The notes: generated by a model not told the origin, from the letters alone. A DNA stretch of 64,000 nucleotides from Pedobacter namyangjuensis (GCF_003313325.1 NZ_QMHQ01000002.1:310001-374000); one strand, 5' to 3'. Shown: positions 42,995-52,091, counted from the first letter of the stretch. Translations and numbers: made by a program.

Positions 42995-44449
42995 ATGCAA
43001 AAAAAGATAGTTTTTGTTTTAATATTGATGAGCTGTTGTGTGCTGGGTATTACCGGTCTACAATTTTATTGGAATTATAAAAACTACGAATCTGTGGTTG
43101 CTAATTTTAAGAAGGATGCTAATAATGCTCTAGATGTTGCGGTTGATAGAGAAATGAAGCAAAGACGATTGCAATTGGTAACTGAGGTCAAAAAATGGAT
43201 GAACGATCCGGCGATAGTTGAAATTAGCTGCGATACGAATAACAAAGAACATAGTACTGCTTTTACGATCAAAGATGTTGTTCCCTACTATGCCGACGAA
43301 AAGGCTGATCAGATTACAATGGGCATAAGCTCATTTCATAAAAAAGTTGGCAAAATTACGCCAGAAGCTAAAGCAGCTTTTATTAATCATTTTGCGGAGA
43401 TTGTAAAAGCAGATTTAAATGATGCTACCGTGCACTATTACACGCAAGGGATAGGTCATAGATTAGAAAAATCATTTAGCGAAAGCAGAATGAACTCCGA
43501 AAATTTTGTGAAAATTTATAAAGAGGAATTAGCTAAAAGACAAATATCAACCTCGTTTAAACTTAACGAGAGAAATGGTAATAATAAAAATTTCATCACC
43601 AACAAAGTTAACACCGCGTTTAGAAAACCGTACGTTAACTCAATGGTTTTCGCAAGTTTAGAAAATCCCAGTCAGTATTATTTAAGAGAGATGAAATGGC
43701 TAATTATTGGTTCGGTTCTATTGATTGGCATTACCATTTTCTGCTTTTATTACACTATAAAAACCTTACTTAACCAGCATAAATTGGTGGATATCAAAAA
43801 CCAGTTTATCAGCAACATGACGCATGAAATAAACACGCCACTTTCTTCTATACAAGTTACTGCCGAAGCATTGCAAAAGTTTAAGCCTGATGAGGAAACC
43901 TCTACAAAATACTTAGATATCATCCTGTATCAAACGCGAAAGCTAAACGAGTTATCTAACGAGATTCTTGAAAATGCAAAATTGGAAACCTTAAATTTTA
44001 AAACGGACGAACAAGTTGACTTGAAACAGGTTATTAATGATGTTTTGGCCGATTTTACTACAGAATTAAGGATAAGCACTAATTTTGATGAAGGAGAATT
44101 TAAAATATTAGGAAACAAATCCCATCTCTATCGATCAATTACCAACCTTATCGAAAATGCTGTAAAGTATAATACTAGCGCTAACCCCGCAATTAATATT
44201 AATTTATTTAACGCTGGGGGAAACATTTGTCTCAGCATAAAAGATAACGGACCTGGCATAGCCGATGAATTCAAATCAAAAATATTTGATCAATTTTATC
44301 GCATCCCGACTGGAAATATGCACGATGTTAAAGGTTATGGTTTAGGCTTGAGTTACGTTAAAAAAGTGATTTCGCAGCACAAGGGTTCAATTTCGGTGGT
44401 CGATAACCAACCTTCGGGAACAATATTCTCTTTAACCTTACCTGCATAA
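42995..44449 (+). CDS. membrane sensor histidine kinase
   Basis: 484 residues from the ATG at 42995. Two membrane helices (IVFVLILMSCCVLGITGLQF and WLIIGSVLLIGITIFCFYY near 235-253) enclose a sensor domain of about 205 residues with no recognised fold. The dimerisation domain carries His277 in NQFISNMTHEINTPLSSI; the ATPase part shows N-box NLIENAVKYN, G1 DNGPGIADE, F-box FDQFYRIP and GYGLGLSYV. Autophosphorylates and passes phosphate to the regulator whose gene starts 1 bp after its stop codon. It lacks a HAMP domain. The divergent redox gene suggests an envelope or redox signal, which is inference only. Confidence 0.94.
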   Translation: MQKKIVFVLILMSCCVLGITGLQFYWNYKNYESVVANFKKDANNALDVAVDREMKQRRLQLVTEVKKWMNDPAIVEISCDTNNKEHSTAFTIKDVVPYYADEKADQITMGISSFHKKVGKITPEAKAAFINHFAEIVKADLNDATVHYYTQGIGHRLEKSFSESRMNSENFVKIYKEELAKRQISTSFKLNERNGNNKNFITNKVNTAFRKPYVNSMVFASLENPSQYYLREMKWLIIGSVLLIGITIFCFYYTIKTLLNQHKLVDIKNQFISNMTHEINTPLSSIQVTAEALQKFKPDEETSTKYLDIILYQTRKLNELSNEILENAKLETLNFKTDEQVDLKQVINDVLADFTTELRISTNFDEGEFKILGNKSHLYRSITNLIENAVKYNTSANPAININLFNAGGNICLSIKDNGPGIADEFKSKIFDQFYRIPTGNMHDVKGYGLGLSYVKKVISQHKGSISVVDNQPSGTIFSLTLPA

Positions 44450-44450
44450 A

Positions 44451-45134
44451 ATGGATAAATGTAAAATTTTGTTGGTTGAGGATGAGCCATTTTTGGCTAA
44501 AGTAATTGAAGATAGCTTGGTTCAAAAAAACTATCAGGTTGTATATGCAAACGATGGTAAAAAAGGTTACAATTTGTTTTTAAATGGCAACATAGATTTA
44601 TTGATTTTAGATGTGATGTTACCTGCCGTAGATGGCTTTACGTTAGCTAAACAAATTAGAAAGGTTGATGAACATACACCGATTTTATTTTTAACGGCTA
44701 AAACCAACACCAAAGATTTAATAGAGGGTTACGAAAGTGGCGGAAACGATTATTTGAAAAAACCTTTTAGTTTAGATGAGCTATTTCTTCGTGTTGATGA
44801 ACTTTTAAAACGTAGCGGAAAACTCAAAGACGTGCAGTCTTCCCAAATAGCAATAGGGAAATATCAGTTCTATCCTCAAAAACAAGAGTTAATTTACGCT
44901 AACGAGATTGTGAAGCTCTCAAGTCGTGAGGCAGAGCTATTGTTGTTGCTGCATAAAAACAAAAATAAACTTACCGATAGAAAACTAACACTTTTGTCTC
45001 TTTGGGGAGACGACAGTTTCTTTAATACCAGAACAATGGATGTTTTTATTACAAAACTGCGTAAACACTTAAAAAAGGATCCAGCCGTTGAGATAATTAA
45101 TGTTAGAGGTTTAGGATATAAGTTGCTTTGTTAG
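44451..45134 (+). CDS. OmpR-family response regulator
   Basis: 227 residues. Receiver domain with ILLVEDEPFLAKVIED acidic pocket, phospho-acceptor Asp54 in LILDVMLPAVDGF, Thr in FLTAKTN and Lys in DYLKKPFS. C-terminal winged-helix DNA-binding domain of OmpR/PhoB type: LSSREAELLLLLHKNKNKL and FITKLRKHLKKDPAVEIINV RGLGYKLL. Cognate to the kinase gene directly before it. Proteins of this type bind direct repeats with 10-11 bp spacing, which is the pattern seen at 42920-42960. Confidence 0.95.
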   Translation: MDKCKILLVEDEPFLAKVIEDSLVQKNYQVVYANDGKKGYNLFLNGNIDLLILDVMLPAVDGFTLAKQIRKVDEHTPILFLTAKTNTKDLIEGYESGGNDYLKKPFSLDELFLRVDELLKRSGKLKDVQSSQIAIGKYQFYPQKQELIYANEIVKLSSREAELLLLLHKNKNKLTDRKLTLLSLWGDDSFFNTRTMDVFITKLRKHLKKDPAVEIINVRGLGYKLLC

Positions 45135-45144
45135 GCATAGATTT

Positions 45145-45218
45145 GTTATTCCAACTTTGGAGCAATCTGTTGAGTATACAATCCTATCGAGCAGATTCTT
45201 CGCTTTGCTCTGAATGAC
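45145..45218. repeat. extragenic palindromic repeat, GTCATTC family, copy 1
   Basis: Starts GTTATTCCAACTTTGGAGCA and ends CAGATTCTTCGCTTTGCTCT plus GAATGAC, so the arms GTCATTC/GAATGAC and AATCTG/CAGATT are inverted around a short spacer. It follows the response regulator stop codon by 10 bp. Confidence 0.75.
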
Positions 45219-45251
45219 AAAAAACCTAAATGATAAAACCTAAAGCACTTT

Positions 45252-45324
45252 GTCATTCCGACTTTGGAGGAATCTGCACGCCCTGCAAACTTTTAGACAG
45301 ATTCTTCGCTCTGCTCTGAATGAC
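45252..45324. repeat. extragenic palindromic repeat, GTCATTC family, copy 2
   Basis: GTCATTCCGACTTTGGAGGA ... AATCTG, spacer, CAGATTCTTCGCTCTGCTCT and GAATGAC. It is part of a ~105-bp block (45192-45297) nearly identical to 45771-45875, on the other side of the GIY-YIG gene. Confidence 0.8.
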
Positions 45325-45402
45325 AAAAATAATTAAGTAACAAAATCATTGTTTGATAAACAAATCGTTTTGAGATAGCTTACGTATTTATTAATTTGTA
45401 TA

Positions 45403-45705
45403 ATGATTGGCCACAACTACTTCGTTTATATGCTTACAAATTTTGAACGAACAGTTTTATACACTGGCGTAACAAATGATTTAGAGATTAGATTGGAACA
45501 GCATAGAGCTGGTGAAAACTCCTATTCATTTACAAAAAAGTATAAATGTTTCTATCTAGTATATTTTGAAAGATTTCAATATGTGGATCACGCCATAGAT
45601 CGAGAAAAGGAAATTAAAGGTTGGTCTAGAGCCAAGAAAAACGCTTTAATAGAGACGGAGAATAAATTTTGGAGATTTTTGAATGAGGATATAAAGTCGG
45701 ATTGA
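45403..45705 (+). CDS. GIY-YIG nuclease domain protein between palindromic repeats
   Basis: 100 residues, single domain. The family hallmark reads FVYMLTNFERTVLYTGVTND, with the GIY and YIG motifs in modified form (VYM and YTG), then the Arg in LEIRLEQHRAG and the Glu-containing helix in AIDREKEIKGWSRAKKNALI. These fit the small YhbQ-like group. GIY-YIG domains cut DNA; the target here is unknown. The gene is flanked on both sides by copies of a GTCATTC/GAATGAC palindromic repeat, including two 105-bp blocks that are nearly identical. That arrangement is compatible with a nuclease that acts on or moves with the repeats. Confidence 0.88.
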   Translation: MIGHNYFVYMLTNFERTVLYTGVTNDLEIRLEQHRAGENSYSFTKKYKCFYLVYFERFQYVDHAIDREKEIKGWSRAKKNALIETENKFWRFLNEDIKSD

Positions 45706-45770
45706 GTTTATAATTAAATTGCAAGGTTATTATAACTTTTGGAACCTATACGTTCTGCAAAACCTTTTAG

Positions 45771-45797
45771 CAGATTCTTCGCTTCGCTCTGAATGAC
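45771..45797. repeat. GTCATTC-family repeat, right arm only
   Basis: CAGATTCTTCGCTTCGCTCT followed by GAATGAC. A recognisable but badly decayed left arm lies before it (about 45735-45760). Confidence 0.65.
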
Positions 45798-45829
45798 AAA
45801 AAACTCAATGACAAAACCTAAAGCACTTT

Positions 45830-45901
45830 GTCATTCCGACTTTGGAGGAATCTGCACGCCCTGCAAACTTTTAGATAGACGCTTTGCTTTGCGCTGAATA
45901 A
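45830..45901. repeat. GTCATTC-family repeat, copy with intact left arm
   Basis: The left arm is identical to copy 2 over its full length and spacer; the right arm has diverged (TAGACGCTTTGCTTTGCGCT then GAATAAG). With the preceding bases it forms the second 68-bp block (45808-45875), which has a single mismatch to 45230-45297. Confidence 0.7.
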
Positions 45902-45946
45902 GAACAAATTTAAAGTTGCTAATAATACCGGTCTAACTTATAACCT

Positions 45947-46747
45947 TTATTTAATCACTAAAGAATCGACCGAAAAAGATGATGCGCTGAAAAAACCTAA
46001 AGCACCATTGTTGAAGTTAGATTCTGGATTTGCTGGTGTGGTTGGCGGACCACCACTGCCGGAAATTTGATTGATGGAAAATAAGTATTTATAAACGTTC
46101 GCATCAATTGTAAGCAACTGAACTTTAACCTTATCGCCAGCAACCAATTCTGGATCATCTAAAAATATATTGTTTTTTACTTCTCTTCCATCATTAAACC
46201 TATCCGATTCTAAATAAAATCTATCGCGTTTTAGGTTGTTTACAAAAACTCGGTTGTAGTAGTAATTTGTAATGCCAGCCGGGTCGTTATAATTTACCTG
46301 AACTATTTTATTCAACTCTCCGAAAAAATCTAAATCTAACTGGTTAAGCGATTTAATACGAACTGGCATTGGCATTACAGAACTGGCAGAATAAGTTACG
46401 CCTTTAACTACAACAGTTATCTCGTATTTTTTACCGGGAACACCTTTGTATCTAGTTGATAGATAGTTGCCTGGCGTTTGTTCCGTGTAAGTTATAGTAG
46501 GCCCGTTTTCTTCCTTAATTGACACGGAAGCTCCTGTAACCGGCACTTTAGTGTTGTCCTCATCAAAATTTTTAGTGTTTGATAAAGAAACAATATGCCT
46601 AACATCTAAATCTGTTAATATGGCTTCTATCACCAATTTAGGTTCTGTTTGATCTAAATTTAAGTCTACAACTTTTTCGCACGATGAGAATAAAAATCCA
46701 AAAACTGCAATAATTGTTAAGCTATATTTTATTGATAATTTGTTCAT
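45947..46747 (-). CDS. DUF4249 lipoprotein, partner of TonB-dependent receptor
   Basis: 266 residues with a lipoprotein signal (LTIIAVFGFLFSSCEKVVDL). The DUF4249 pattern starts at EKVVDLNLDQTEPKLVIEAI and includes VPVTGASVSIKEENGPTITY, YLSTRYKGVPGKKYEITVVV and YNDPAGITNYYYNRVFV. DUF4249 proteins are nearly always encoded after a TonB-dependent receptor and are thought to lie on the outer face as a receptor accessory, like SusD but unrelated. The start lies 3 bp after the receptor's stop codon. Ligand unknown. Confidence 0.9.
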   Translation of the reverse strand: MNKLSIKYSLTIIAVFGFLFSSCEKVVDLNLDQTEPKLVIEAILTDLDVRHIVSLSNTKNFDEDNTKVPVTGASVSIKEENGPTITYTEQTPGNYLSTRYKGVPGKKYEITVVVKGVTYSASSVMPMPVRIKSLNQLDLDFFGELNKIVQVNYNDPAGITNYYYNRVFVNNLKRDRFYLESDRFNDGREVKNNIFLDDPELVAGDKVKVQLLTIDANVYKYLFSINQISGSGGPPTTPANPESNFNNGALGFFSASSFSVDSLVIK

Positions 46748-46749
46748 TT

Positions 46750-49089
46750 TTAAAATTTAAAGTTCCAAGTAACTGATGGAATAATGCCAAAAAGTGAGTT
46801 CTGTATTGCCTGGGTTTGAGAAGGATTATCGGGGTTATCCTTAAATTCTAGCGAGAACGGATTTTTTCTATTATATAGGTTGTAAATACCAAAGTTCCAG
46901 CTCGATTTAAATTTCCTGTTTGGCTTGCCCTCTAAAGTAGCCGAAACATCTAAACGATGCGAAGCTGGTGTTCTATTGCCATTTCTTTCGCCGTAATAGA
47001 AAATTGTTTTTCCATCCAGGTTATATTTTCCGATAGGGAATGTAACTGCATTACCACTACTGTAAACAAAAGTTGAGGAGAAAATCCATCTTTTACCCGG
47101 CTTGTAAATACCCACCAGCGATAAATCATGCGGACGATCCTGTCTGGCATTAAACCAATTGCCATTTTCAATTTGGTCGAATTGTCTCTCGGTTTTAGAA
47201 ATAGTGTAACCTACCCAACCGTTAAATTTTCCGAACTTCTTTTTAAAGAATAACTCCAAGCCATAAGCCCTGCCTTTACCATACACCAAATCGGCCTCAA
47301 CATTTTGGTTTCCCCTTAAATCCGTTCCGTTTCTATATTCTATTTGGTTTTGCATTGGCTTGTAATACACCTCGGCAGAAAACTCGTAATTGTTATCTTT
47401 AAAATTGTTAAAGTAACCAAACGAAAACTGATCAGCCAATTCTGGTTTGGTATTTAAACTATTCATAATGTACAAATCGGTTGGCGTTGTTGCCGTAGAG
47501 TTAGACATTAAGTGCAGATTTTGTACGTTACGAGTGTAAGATGCCTTAATAGACTTGTCTTCATCCAACTGGTAACTTGCCGAAATACGAGGTTCTAGAT
47601 TGAAATAAGTTTTTACAAATTCGCCATTGCCGTAAAAAGCAGAACTCGTTTCAAAACCATCGTTATCAAATGTTTTATAAGTGCTGCCACCCAATACAGA
47701 AAAAGCCGAAAGCCTTAAACCATATACCATTTTTATTCGGTCACTTACATCAAACTCATCAGAAAAATAGGTAGCAATTTCTAAGCCTTTTCTATTTTCA
47801 ATCTTAATTTCGTTTACGCTCGAAGTGCTAGGCGAAGAAATCTCTCCAGGTGCAATAGTATGATGAATAGCTTCAAAACCAAACTTTAACTCGTGTTTGT
47901 TATTCAAGGCATACAAGAAATCTTGTTTGAAATTAAAATCTTTAATGCTTGAACTTACCTTAAATTCACTTCCGTTAAGCAAGTTTTCTATCTCGTAATC
48001 GTACTTGCTCATAATTAACGAGGTATTGGAGAATAATTTATCACTAAATAAATGGTTCCATCTTAAGGTTCCAGTAGCATTACCCCAATTAAAGCCAAAA
48101 GTGTTGTTTAGCCCAAGTTTATCTCTGCCAAAATATCCCGATAGGTAAATGGTATTTTTCTCATCTAACTGATAATTTGCTTTTGCATTTAAATCGTAAA
48201 AAAAGAGCGTATTACCTCTTAAAGATGTATCTGGCGCAAATGCTAAAAACGCATCGGCATAAGTTCTTCTGCCACTTACCATAAAAGAGCTTTTATCTTT
48301 TACAAATGGTCCTTCAACCTTTAACCGAGACGAAATCAGCCCTATACCACCTTCAAAGGTCGTCTCTTTTTTGTTTCCATCATTCATCCGCACATCTAAA
48401 ACAGAAGATAATCTTCCGCCGTATTGTGCCGGCATGCCGCCTTTATAAACAGTTACATCCTTAATAGCATCAGAATTAAAAGTAGAGAAGAATCCTAACA
48501 AATGGGAAGCATTATAAACAGGCGCTTCATCCAATAAGATCAAATTTTGGTCGGTTGCTCCGCCCCTTACGTAAAAGCCACTATTACCTTCGCCGGCAGA
48601 TTTAATTCCCGGCAAAAGTTGCAAGGTTTTTAAAATATCTTTCTCGCCAAAAAGAACCGGAATGTTTTGAATATCTTTAACATTAAGCTTCTCAACGCCC
48701 ATTTGTGCTTTAATTACATTTTCGTTTCTTCTAACGTTTGTAATTACAACTTCGTTCAGATTGTTCGATTCTTCTAGAGAAAAATCCTGTTTTGCGTTAG
48801 CTTTTATCGCCAAATCTTTTGCAAGAGTAGTATAGCCAACGTAAGAAACCTCAACTTTGTAATTTCCTTCTGGCAGATTTAACGAGTAAAAACCATAAGA
48901 ATTTGTTGATGCCCCTATTTGTGCAAGTCCTACAATTTTAACACTTGCGCCAATTAGGGTTTCGCCGGTGGCACTACTTTTAACCACACCACTTAAGGTA
49001 TAGTTCTTTTGTGCAAATGCGAAGGATAGACTTACAAAATAGAAAAAAATGAGCGCAAATAGACTTCTAACGGAAAAAGCTTTAATCAA
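46750..49089 (-). CDS. TonB-dependent outer-membrane receptor with CarboxypepD_reg-like domain
   Basis: 779 residues. Signal peptide SLFALIFFYFVSLSFAFA, then a carboxypeptidase-regulatory-like domain (YTLSGVVKSSATGETLIGAS), plug domain (LLPGIKSAGEGNSGFYVRGG and GGMPAQYGGRLSSVLDVRMN) and a 22-strand barrel to the terminal aromatic strand SVTWNFKF. No in-frame ATG exists in the leader; the frame opens at a TTG at 49089, after an in-frame TAA. It is paired with a DUF4249 lipoprotein. It takes up an unknown ligand by TonB energy across the outer membrane. Confidence 0.93.
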   Translation of the reverse strand: MIKAFSVRSLFALIFFYFVSLSFAFAQKNYTLSGVVKSSATGETLIGASVKIVGLAQIGASTNSYGFYSLNLPEGNYKVEVSYVGYTTLAKDLAIKANAKQDFSLEESNNLNEVVITNVRRNENVIKAQMGVEKLNVKDIQNIPVLFGEKDILKTLQLLPGIKSAGEGNSGFYVRGGATDQNLILLDEAPVYNASHLLGFFSTFNSDAIKDVTVYKGGMPAQYGGRLSSVLDVRMNDGNKKETTFEGGIGLISSRLKVEGPFVKDKSSFMVSGRRTYADAFLAFAPDTSLRGNTLFFYDLNAKANYQLDEKNTIYLSGYFGRDKLGLNNTFGFNWGNATGTLRWNHLFSDKLFSNTSLIMSKYDYEIENLLNGSEFKVSSSIKDFNFKQDFLYALNNKHELKFGFEAIHHTIAPGEISSPSTSSVNEIKIENRKGLEIATYFSDEFDVSDRIKMVYGLRLSAFSVLGGSTYKTFDNDGFETSSAFYGNGEFVKTYFNLEPRISASYQLDEDKSIKASYTRNVQNLHLMSNSTATTPTDLYIMNSLNTKPELADQFSFGYFNNFKDNNYEFSAEVYYKPMQNQIEYRNGTDLRGNQNVEADLVYGKGRAYGLELFFKKKFGKFNGWVGYTISKTERQFDQIENGNWFNARQDRPHDLSLVGIYKPGKRWIFSSTFVYSSGNAVTFPIGKYNLDGKTIFYYGERNGNRTPASHRLDVSATLEGKPNRKFKSSWNFGIYNLYNRKNPFSLEFKDNPDNPSQTQAIQNSLFGIIPSVTWNFKF

Positions 49090-49299
49090 AACGGTTTATT
49101 TTAAATATGATTTTCACCAAAAATAACAATTGAGATTACAACCACCTAAATGTTGGATAAATAATAAGCGTTAAAGCAGAAATTTAACATTTAATATGTT
49201 TTAAGTGTAAAGTTGAAAACAAGTTTTTAAAGATGATTAATCATTTATTAACCTGCATAGATTTTTAAAGCTCAATAGTATTTCAGATATTTAACGGTA

Positions 49300-49785
49300 A
49301 TGATAGTTTCAGAACGAACCCTTAAATGGGCCATGTGTTTATACCCACCTTTACTTTTTCAGCGTATTTGGGTTAAGAAATTTTATCCGGGTTTTAGAGG
49401 TGTCGATGTGAAAATTAGCAATAGCTTTTTAAATAGAAACTATAATGGATCTATTTTTGGCGGTACAATTTATGCTGCCACCGATCCATTTTATGCTATT
49501 TTGTTCGATCAGTTGATGCAACGCAGAGGATTTAAAGTTAGAGTCTGGCTAAAAAGTGCATCTATACAATATCTAAAACCTGGCTTAACAAGTTTATATT
49601 TTACTTTACGCATAACGGATGAAATGATTGAGGAGGCGGAGCATGCTTTAAACGAGACTGGAAAATTTGTGAAATCTTTTCCGATGGAGCTTTTTAACAA
49701 AAATGGAGATTTATGTGCTACTGTAATGAACGAGGTTTATTTGCGTACTAAATATCCTGGCGAAAAACAACGTGTAGCTATTTAA
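49300..49785 (+). CDS. DUF4442 hot-dog fold protein, thioesterase-like
   Basis: 161 residues, soluble. The segments LLFQRIWVKKFYPGFRGVDV, NSFLNRNYNGSIFGGTIYAA, VWLKSASIQYLKPG and GDLCATVMNEVYLRTK fit DUF4442, a hot-dog-fold group related to PaaI thioesterases. Catalytic residues of this group are not fixed, so a CoA-thioester substrate is inferred only. It is followed 12 bp on by the AlbA_2 gene in the same direction. Confidence 0.85.
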   Translation: MIVSERTLKWAMCLYPPLLFQRIWVKKFYPGFRGVDVKISNSFLNRNYNGSIFGGTIYAATDPFYAILFDQLMQRRGFKVRVWLKSASIQYLKPGLTSLYFTLRITDEMIEEAEHALNETGKFVKSFPMELFNKNGDLCATVMNEVYLRTKYPGEKQRVAI

Positions 49786-49797
49786 TTGCCTTTGTAA

Positions 49798-50430
49798 ATG
49801 AATATTAAGAGATTAATTTTAGAAGGCGAAAACGTATGCCTAGATTTTAAGAAAACCATCAGCAATGCAGAAAAAATTGCCAAAACATTGGTTGCATTTG
49901 CTAACAATAAGGGTGGTAAACTTTTAATTGGCGTAGCCGATGATGGAACCATAAAAGGGGTGAAATCTGAAGATGAAGAAAGATATATGATTACTAAAGC
50001 GGCGCATACCTGTTGCAAACCAGCTATAGAACCTAAATTCGAAGAAATTTATGTAGATGATAAACTTGTGTTGGTTGTAGATATACCACAAAGTGAAATA
50101 AAACCACACTACGCTTTGGATGAACAAAAAAAATGGTGGGTTTACTTTAGAGTTAACGATAAAAGTATTCTTGCCAGCAAAATTATTGTAGACGTTTTAA
50201 AAGAGCACAACAACGAATCTGGTCAACTTATTTTTTATTCTGATCAAGAGAAAAAATTACTATCTTATTTGGCAGAACATGGCAGAATTACCCTGAAAGA
50301 CTTTAGCAAACTAACGCGGAGTTCTTATAAAAAGGCGCAAAAAATAATTGTCAGCTTTATTTTAGCAGGCATTTTAACGCCTAACACTTCAGAAAAGGAA
50401 GAGTATTTTACAGCAAATCAGTTAAAATAA
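49798..50430 (+). CDS. AlbA_2/Schlafen-type DNA-binding protein
   Basis: 210 residues. The AlbA_2 domain covers about 1-130: EGENVCLDFKKTISNAEKIA, VAFANNKGGKLLIGVADDGT and the YFRVNDKSILASK ending. A short C-terminal winged-helix-like part follows (YLAEHGRITLKDFSKLTRSS), so it is probably a transcriptional regulator. Proteins of this kind bind DNA or RNA; no target is apparent. It lies immediately behind the DUF4442 gene and in front of the MATE exporter gene, which it may control. Confidence 0.88.
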   Translation: MNIKRLILEGENVCLDFKKTISNAEKIAKTLVAFANNKGGKLLIGVADDGTIKGVKSEDEERYMITKAAHTCCKPAIEPKFEEIYVDDKLVLVVDIPQSEIKPHYALDEQKKWWVYFRVNDKSILASKIIVDVLKEHNNESGQLIFYSDQEKKLLSYLAEHGRITLKDFSKLTRSSYKKAQKIIVSFILAGILTPNTSEKEEYFTANQLK

Positions 50431-50566
50431 TAAAGTCTGTTGGCTGTATCGTAACGGGATAAATACTCTTATTTTATCGGCTGGTCTACATCTACCTAAA
50501 TATTTGTTGCTCTTCGACAAATTGATGATAATAAATTAGAAATAAAAACATCACTTTTGTAGCCTT

Positions 50567-51943
50567 ATGTTACAAAGCTTATACACCAAATACAAACCGT
50601 ACTACAAAGAAAACTTAACATTAGCCCTACCCATTGTGGTTTCGCAATTAGGCCATACACTAGTGCACTTGGCAGATGGAATTATAGTTGGGCACTTTGC
50701 TGGTACAGTACAGCTTGCGGCAGTTTCTTTAGTAAACAGTTTGTTTATGCTAATATTGGTATTAGGCTTAGGTATTTCTTATGGTTTAACACCATTAATT
50801 GCACAAGCTAACGGAAGTAAGAATTACCAAGAATGTGGCAAACTGCTAGCCAATAGCTTGGTTATTAACTTTGGTTTTAGCATCATACTATATGCGTTGG
50901 TTTACGGCGTTTCAATTAGCGTTATAGACCATCTAGGTCAATCTCCAGATGTAGTTGCTTATGCAAAACCTTACTTAAATTTTCTTGGTTTCTCAATAAT
51001 ACCTTTAATGATTTTCCAAGCCTTTAAGCAATTTACCGAAGGTTTAGGTTTTACTAAACAAGCGATGATGATTTCTATTTGGGGTAACGTTATCAACGTT
51101 ATTTTTGGGATTATTTTTGTAAAAGGAATGTTTGGTATAGCACCGATGGGTGTTAAAGGTGTTGGCTTAAGCACGCTTATTGATAGGGTTTTAATGGCGT
51201 TAGTTATGGGCATATATGTTTTTAGATCAAAGAATTTTAAAATTTACCTTACCGAATTCAAGTTTGCTTTTATAGAGAAATTCCGAATCAATAAAATTAT
51301 AAAATTAGGTGCGCCAGTTGCAATGCAATACTCTTTCGAGATTAGCGCATTTAGTGGAGCAGGAATTATAATTGGTACTATAGGAAAAATTGAGCAGGCG
51401 GCCCATTTTACAGCGTTGTCTTTAGCAGCATTTACTTATATGTTAGCCAGTGGAATAGCCTCGGCTGCAACGATAAAAACTGGTAATAATCTGGGCAAAA
51501 AATCTTTTACAGATTTACGCAGATCGGCCATTGCGAGTTACCATGTAGTGCTGGTCTTTATGTCGGCAACTGCGATTTTGTTTATACTGGCAAATAATTT
51601 ACTGCCTTATATTTTTACTAATGATGTAGTAGTGATTAATATAGCTGCCCAACTTCTAATCATTGCTGGCTTTTTTCAACTTTTTGACGGAACACAAGTA
51701 GTAGGTTTAGGCGTTTTACGTGGTGTTGGCGATGTTAATATTCCAACGTTTATCACCTTTATTTCTTATTGGATTATTGGTATCCCACTAGGATATTTCT
51801 TAGGGATATATTTGGGTGTAGGTGTTAAAGGTATCTGGTACGGTTTAACTTTTGGTTTGCTTACGGCTTCTATCCTACTTTTCTATAGATTTCAGCAAAA
51901 AACCAAAATGCTCATCGAGGAAAATGCGATTAAGGGGATTTAA
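50567..51943 (+). CDS. MATE family multidrug/Na+ exporter
   Basis: 458 residues with twelve membrane helices in two homologous halves. The start TLALPIVVSQLGHTLVHLAD and the repeat at residue 246 (LGAPVAMQYSFEISAFSGAG) are the two MATE inverted halves; the conserved Glu in helix 7 lies in SFEISAFSG. MATE proteins export cationic compounds with Na+ or H+. The substrate is unknown. A box CACTTTTG (50552-50559) lies just upstream, one base off the -7 consensus. Confidence 0.93.
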   Translation: MLQSLYTKYKPYYKENLTLALPIVVSQLGHTLVHLADGIIVGHFAGTVQLAAVSLVNSLFMLILVLGLGISYGLTPLIAQANGSKNYQECGKLLANSLVINFGFSIILYALVYGVSISVIDHLGQSPDVVAYAKPYLNFLGFSIIPLMIFQAFKQFTEGLGFTKQAMMISIWGNVINVIFGIIFVKGMFGIAPMGVKGVGLSTLIDRVLMALVMGIYVFRSKNFKIYLTEFKFAFIEKFRINKIIKLGAPVAMQYSFEISAFSGAGIIIGTIGKIEQAAHFTALSLAAFTYMLASGIASAATIKTGNNLGKKSFTDLRRSAIASYHVVLVFMSATAILFILANNLLPYIFTNDVVVINIAAQLLIIAGFFQLFDGTQVVGLGVLRGVGDVNIPTFITFISYWIIGIPLGYFLGIYLGVGVKGIWYGLTFGLLTASILLFYRFQQKTKMLIEENAIKGI

Positions 51944-52033
51944 TATTCTCATCTCATTTTAATTTCCGCCAGCAATAATGCACTGTAATTATTTAATATA
52001 AAGTTAGTTAAACCACTTAACTCTAAACACTAC

Positions 52034-52048
52034 TTAGAATTATTCTAA
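52034..52048. promoter_or_regulatory. 15-bp palindrome upstream of the TonB receptor operon
   Basis: TTAGAATTATTCTAA is a perfect 7-1-7 inverted repeat, just upstream of the promoter TTG. It resembles the binding sites of Fur-superfamily or Irr-type iron regulators in style, but no regulator gene lies near. Confidence 0.6.
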
Positions 52049-52053
52049 ATAAC

Positions 52054-52084
52054 TTGCGTAGTTGGTGTAAAATTTACACCTTTG
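52054..52084 (+). promoter_or_regulatory. promoter of the TonB receptor/cytochrome peroxidase operon
   Basis: TTG at 52054-52056 and CACCTTTG at 52077-52084 are 20 nt apart, one base off the TAnnTTTG consensus. It lies between two copies of a TTAGAATnATTCTAA-type palindrome. Confidence 0.55.
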
Positions 52085-52091
52085 CGCCAAA

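Noticed and set aside
45145-45901. Possible CRISPR array
   Set aside because: Repeats are few, palindromic over their whole length, irregularly spaced and interrupted by a gene; there are no cas genes.
45145-45901. Possible insertion sequence with terminal repeats
   Set aside because: The flanking blocks are direct, not inverted, and no transposase is encoded; a GIY-YIG domain is not a known IS transposase.
50431-50566. Possible further repeat element (GGGATAAATACTC region)
   Set aside because: Only weak inverted symmetry and no convincing match to the three repeat families.
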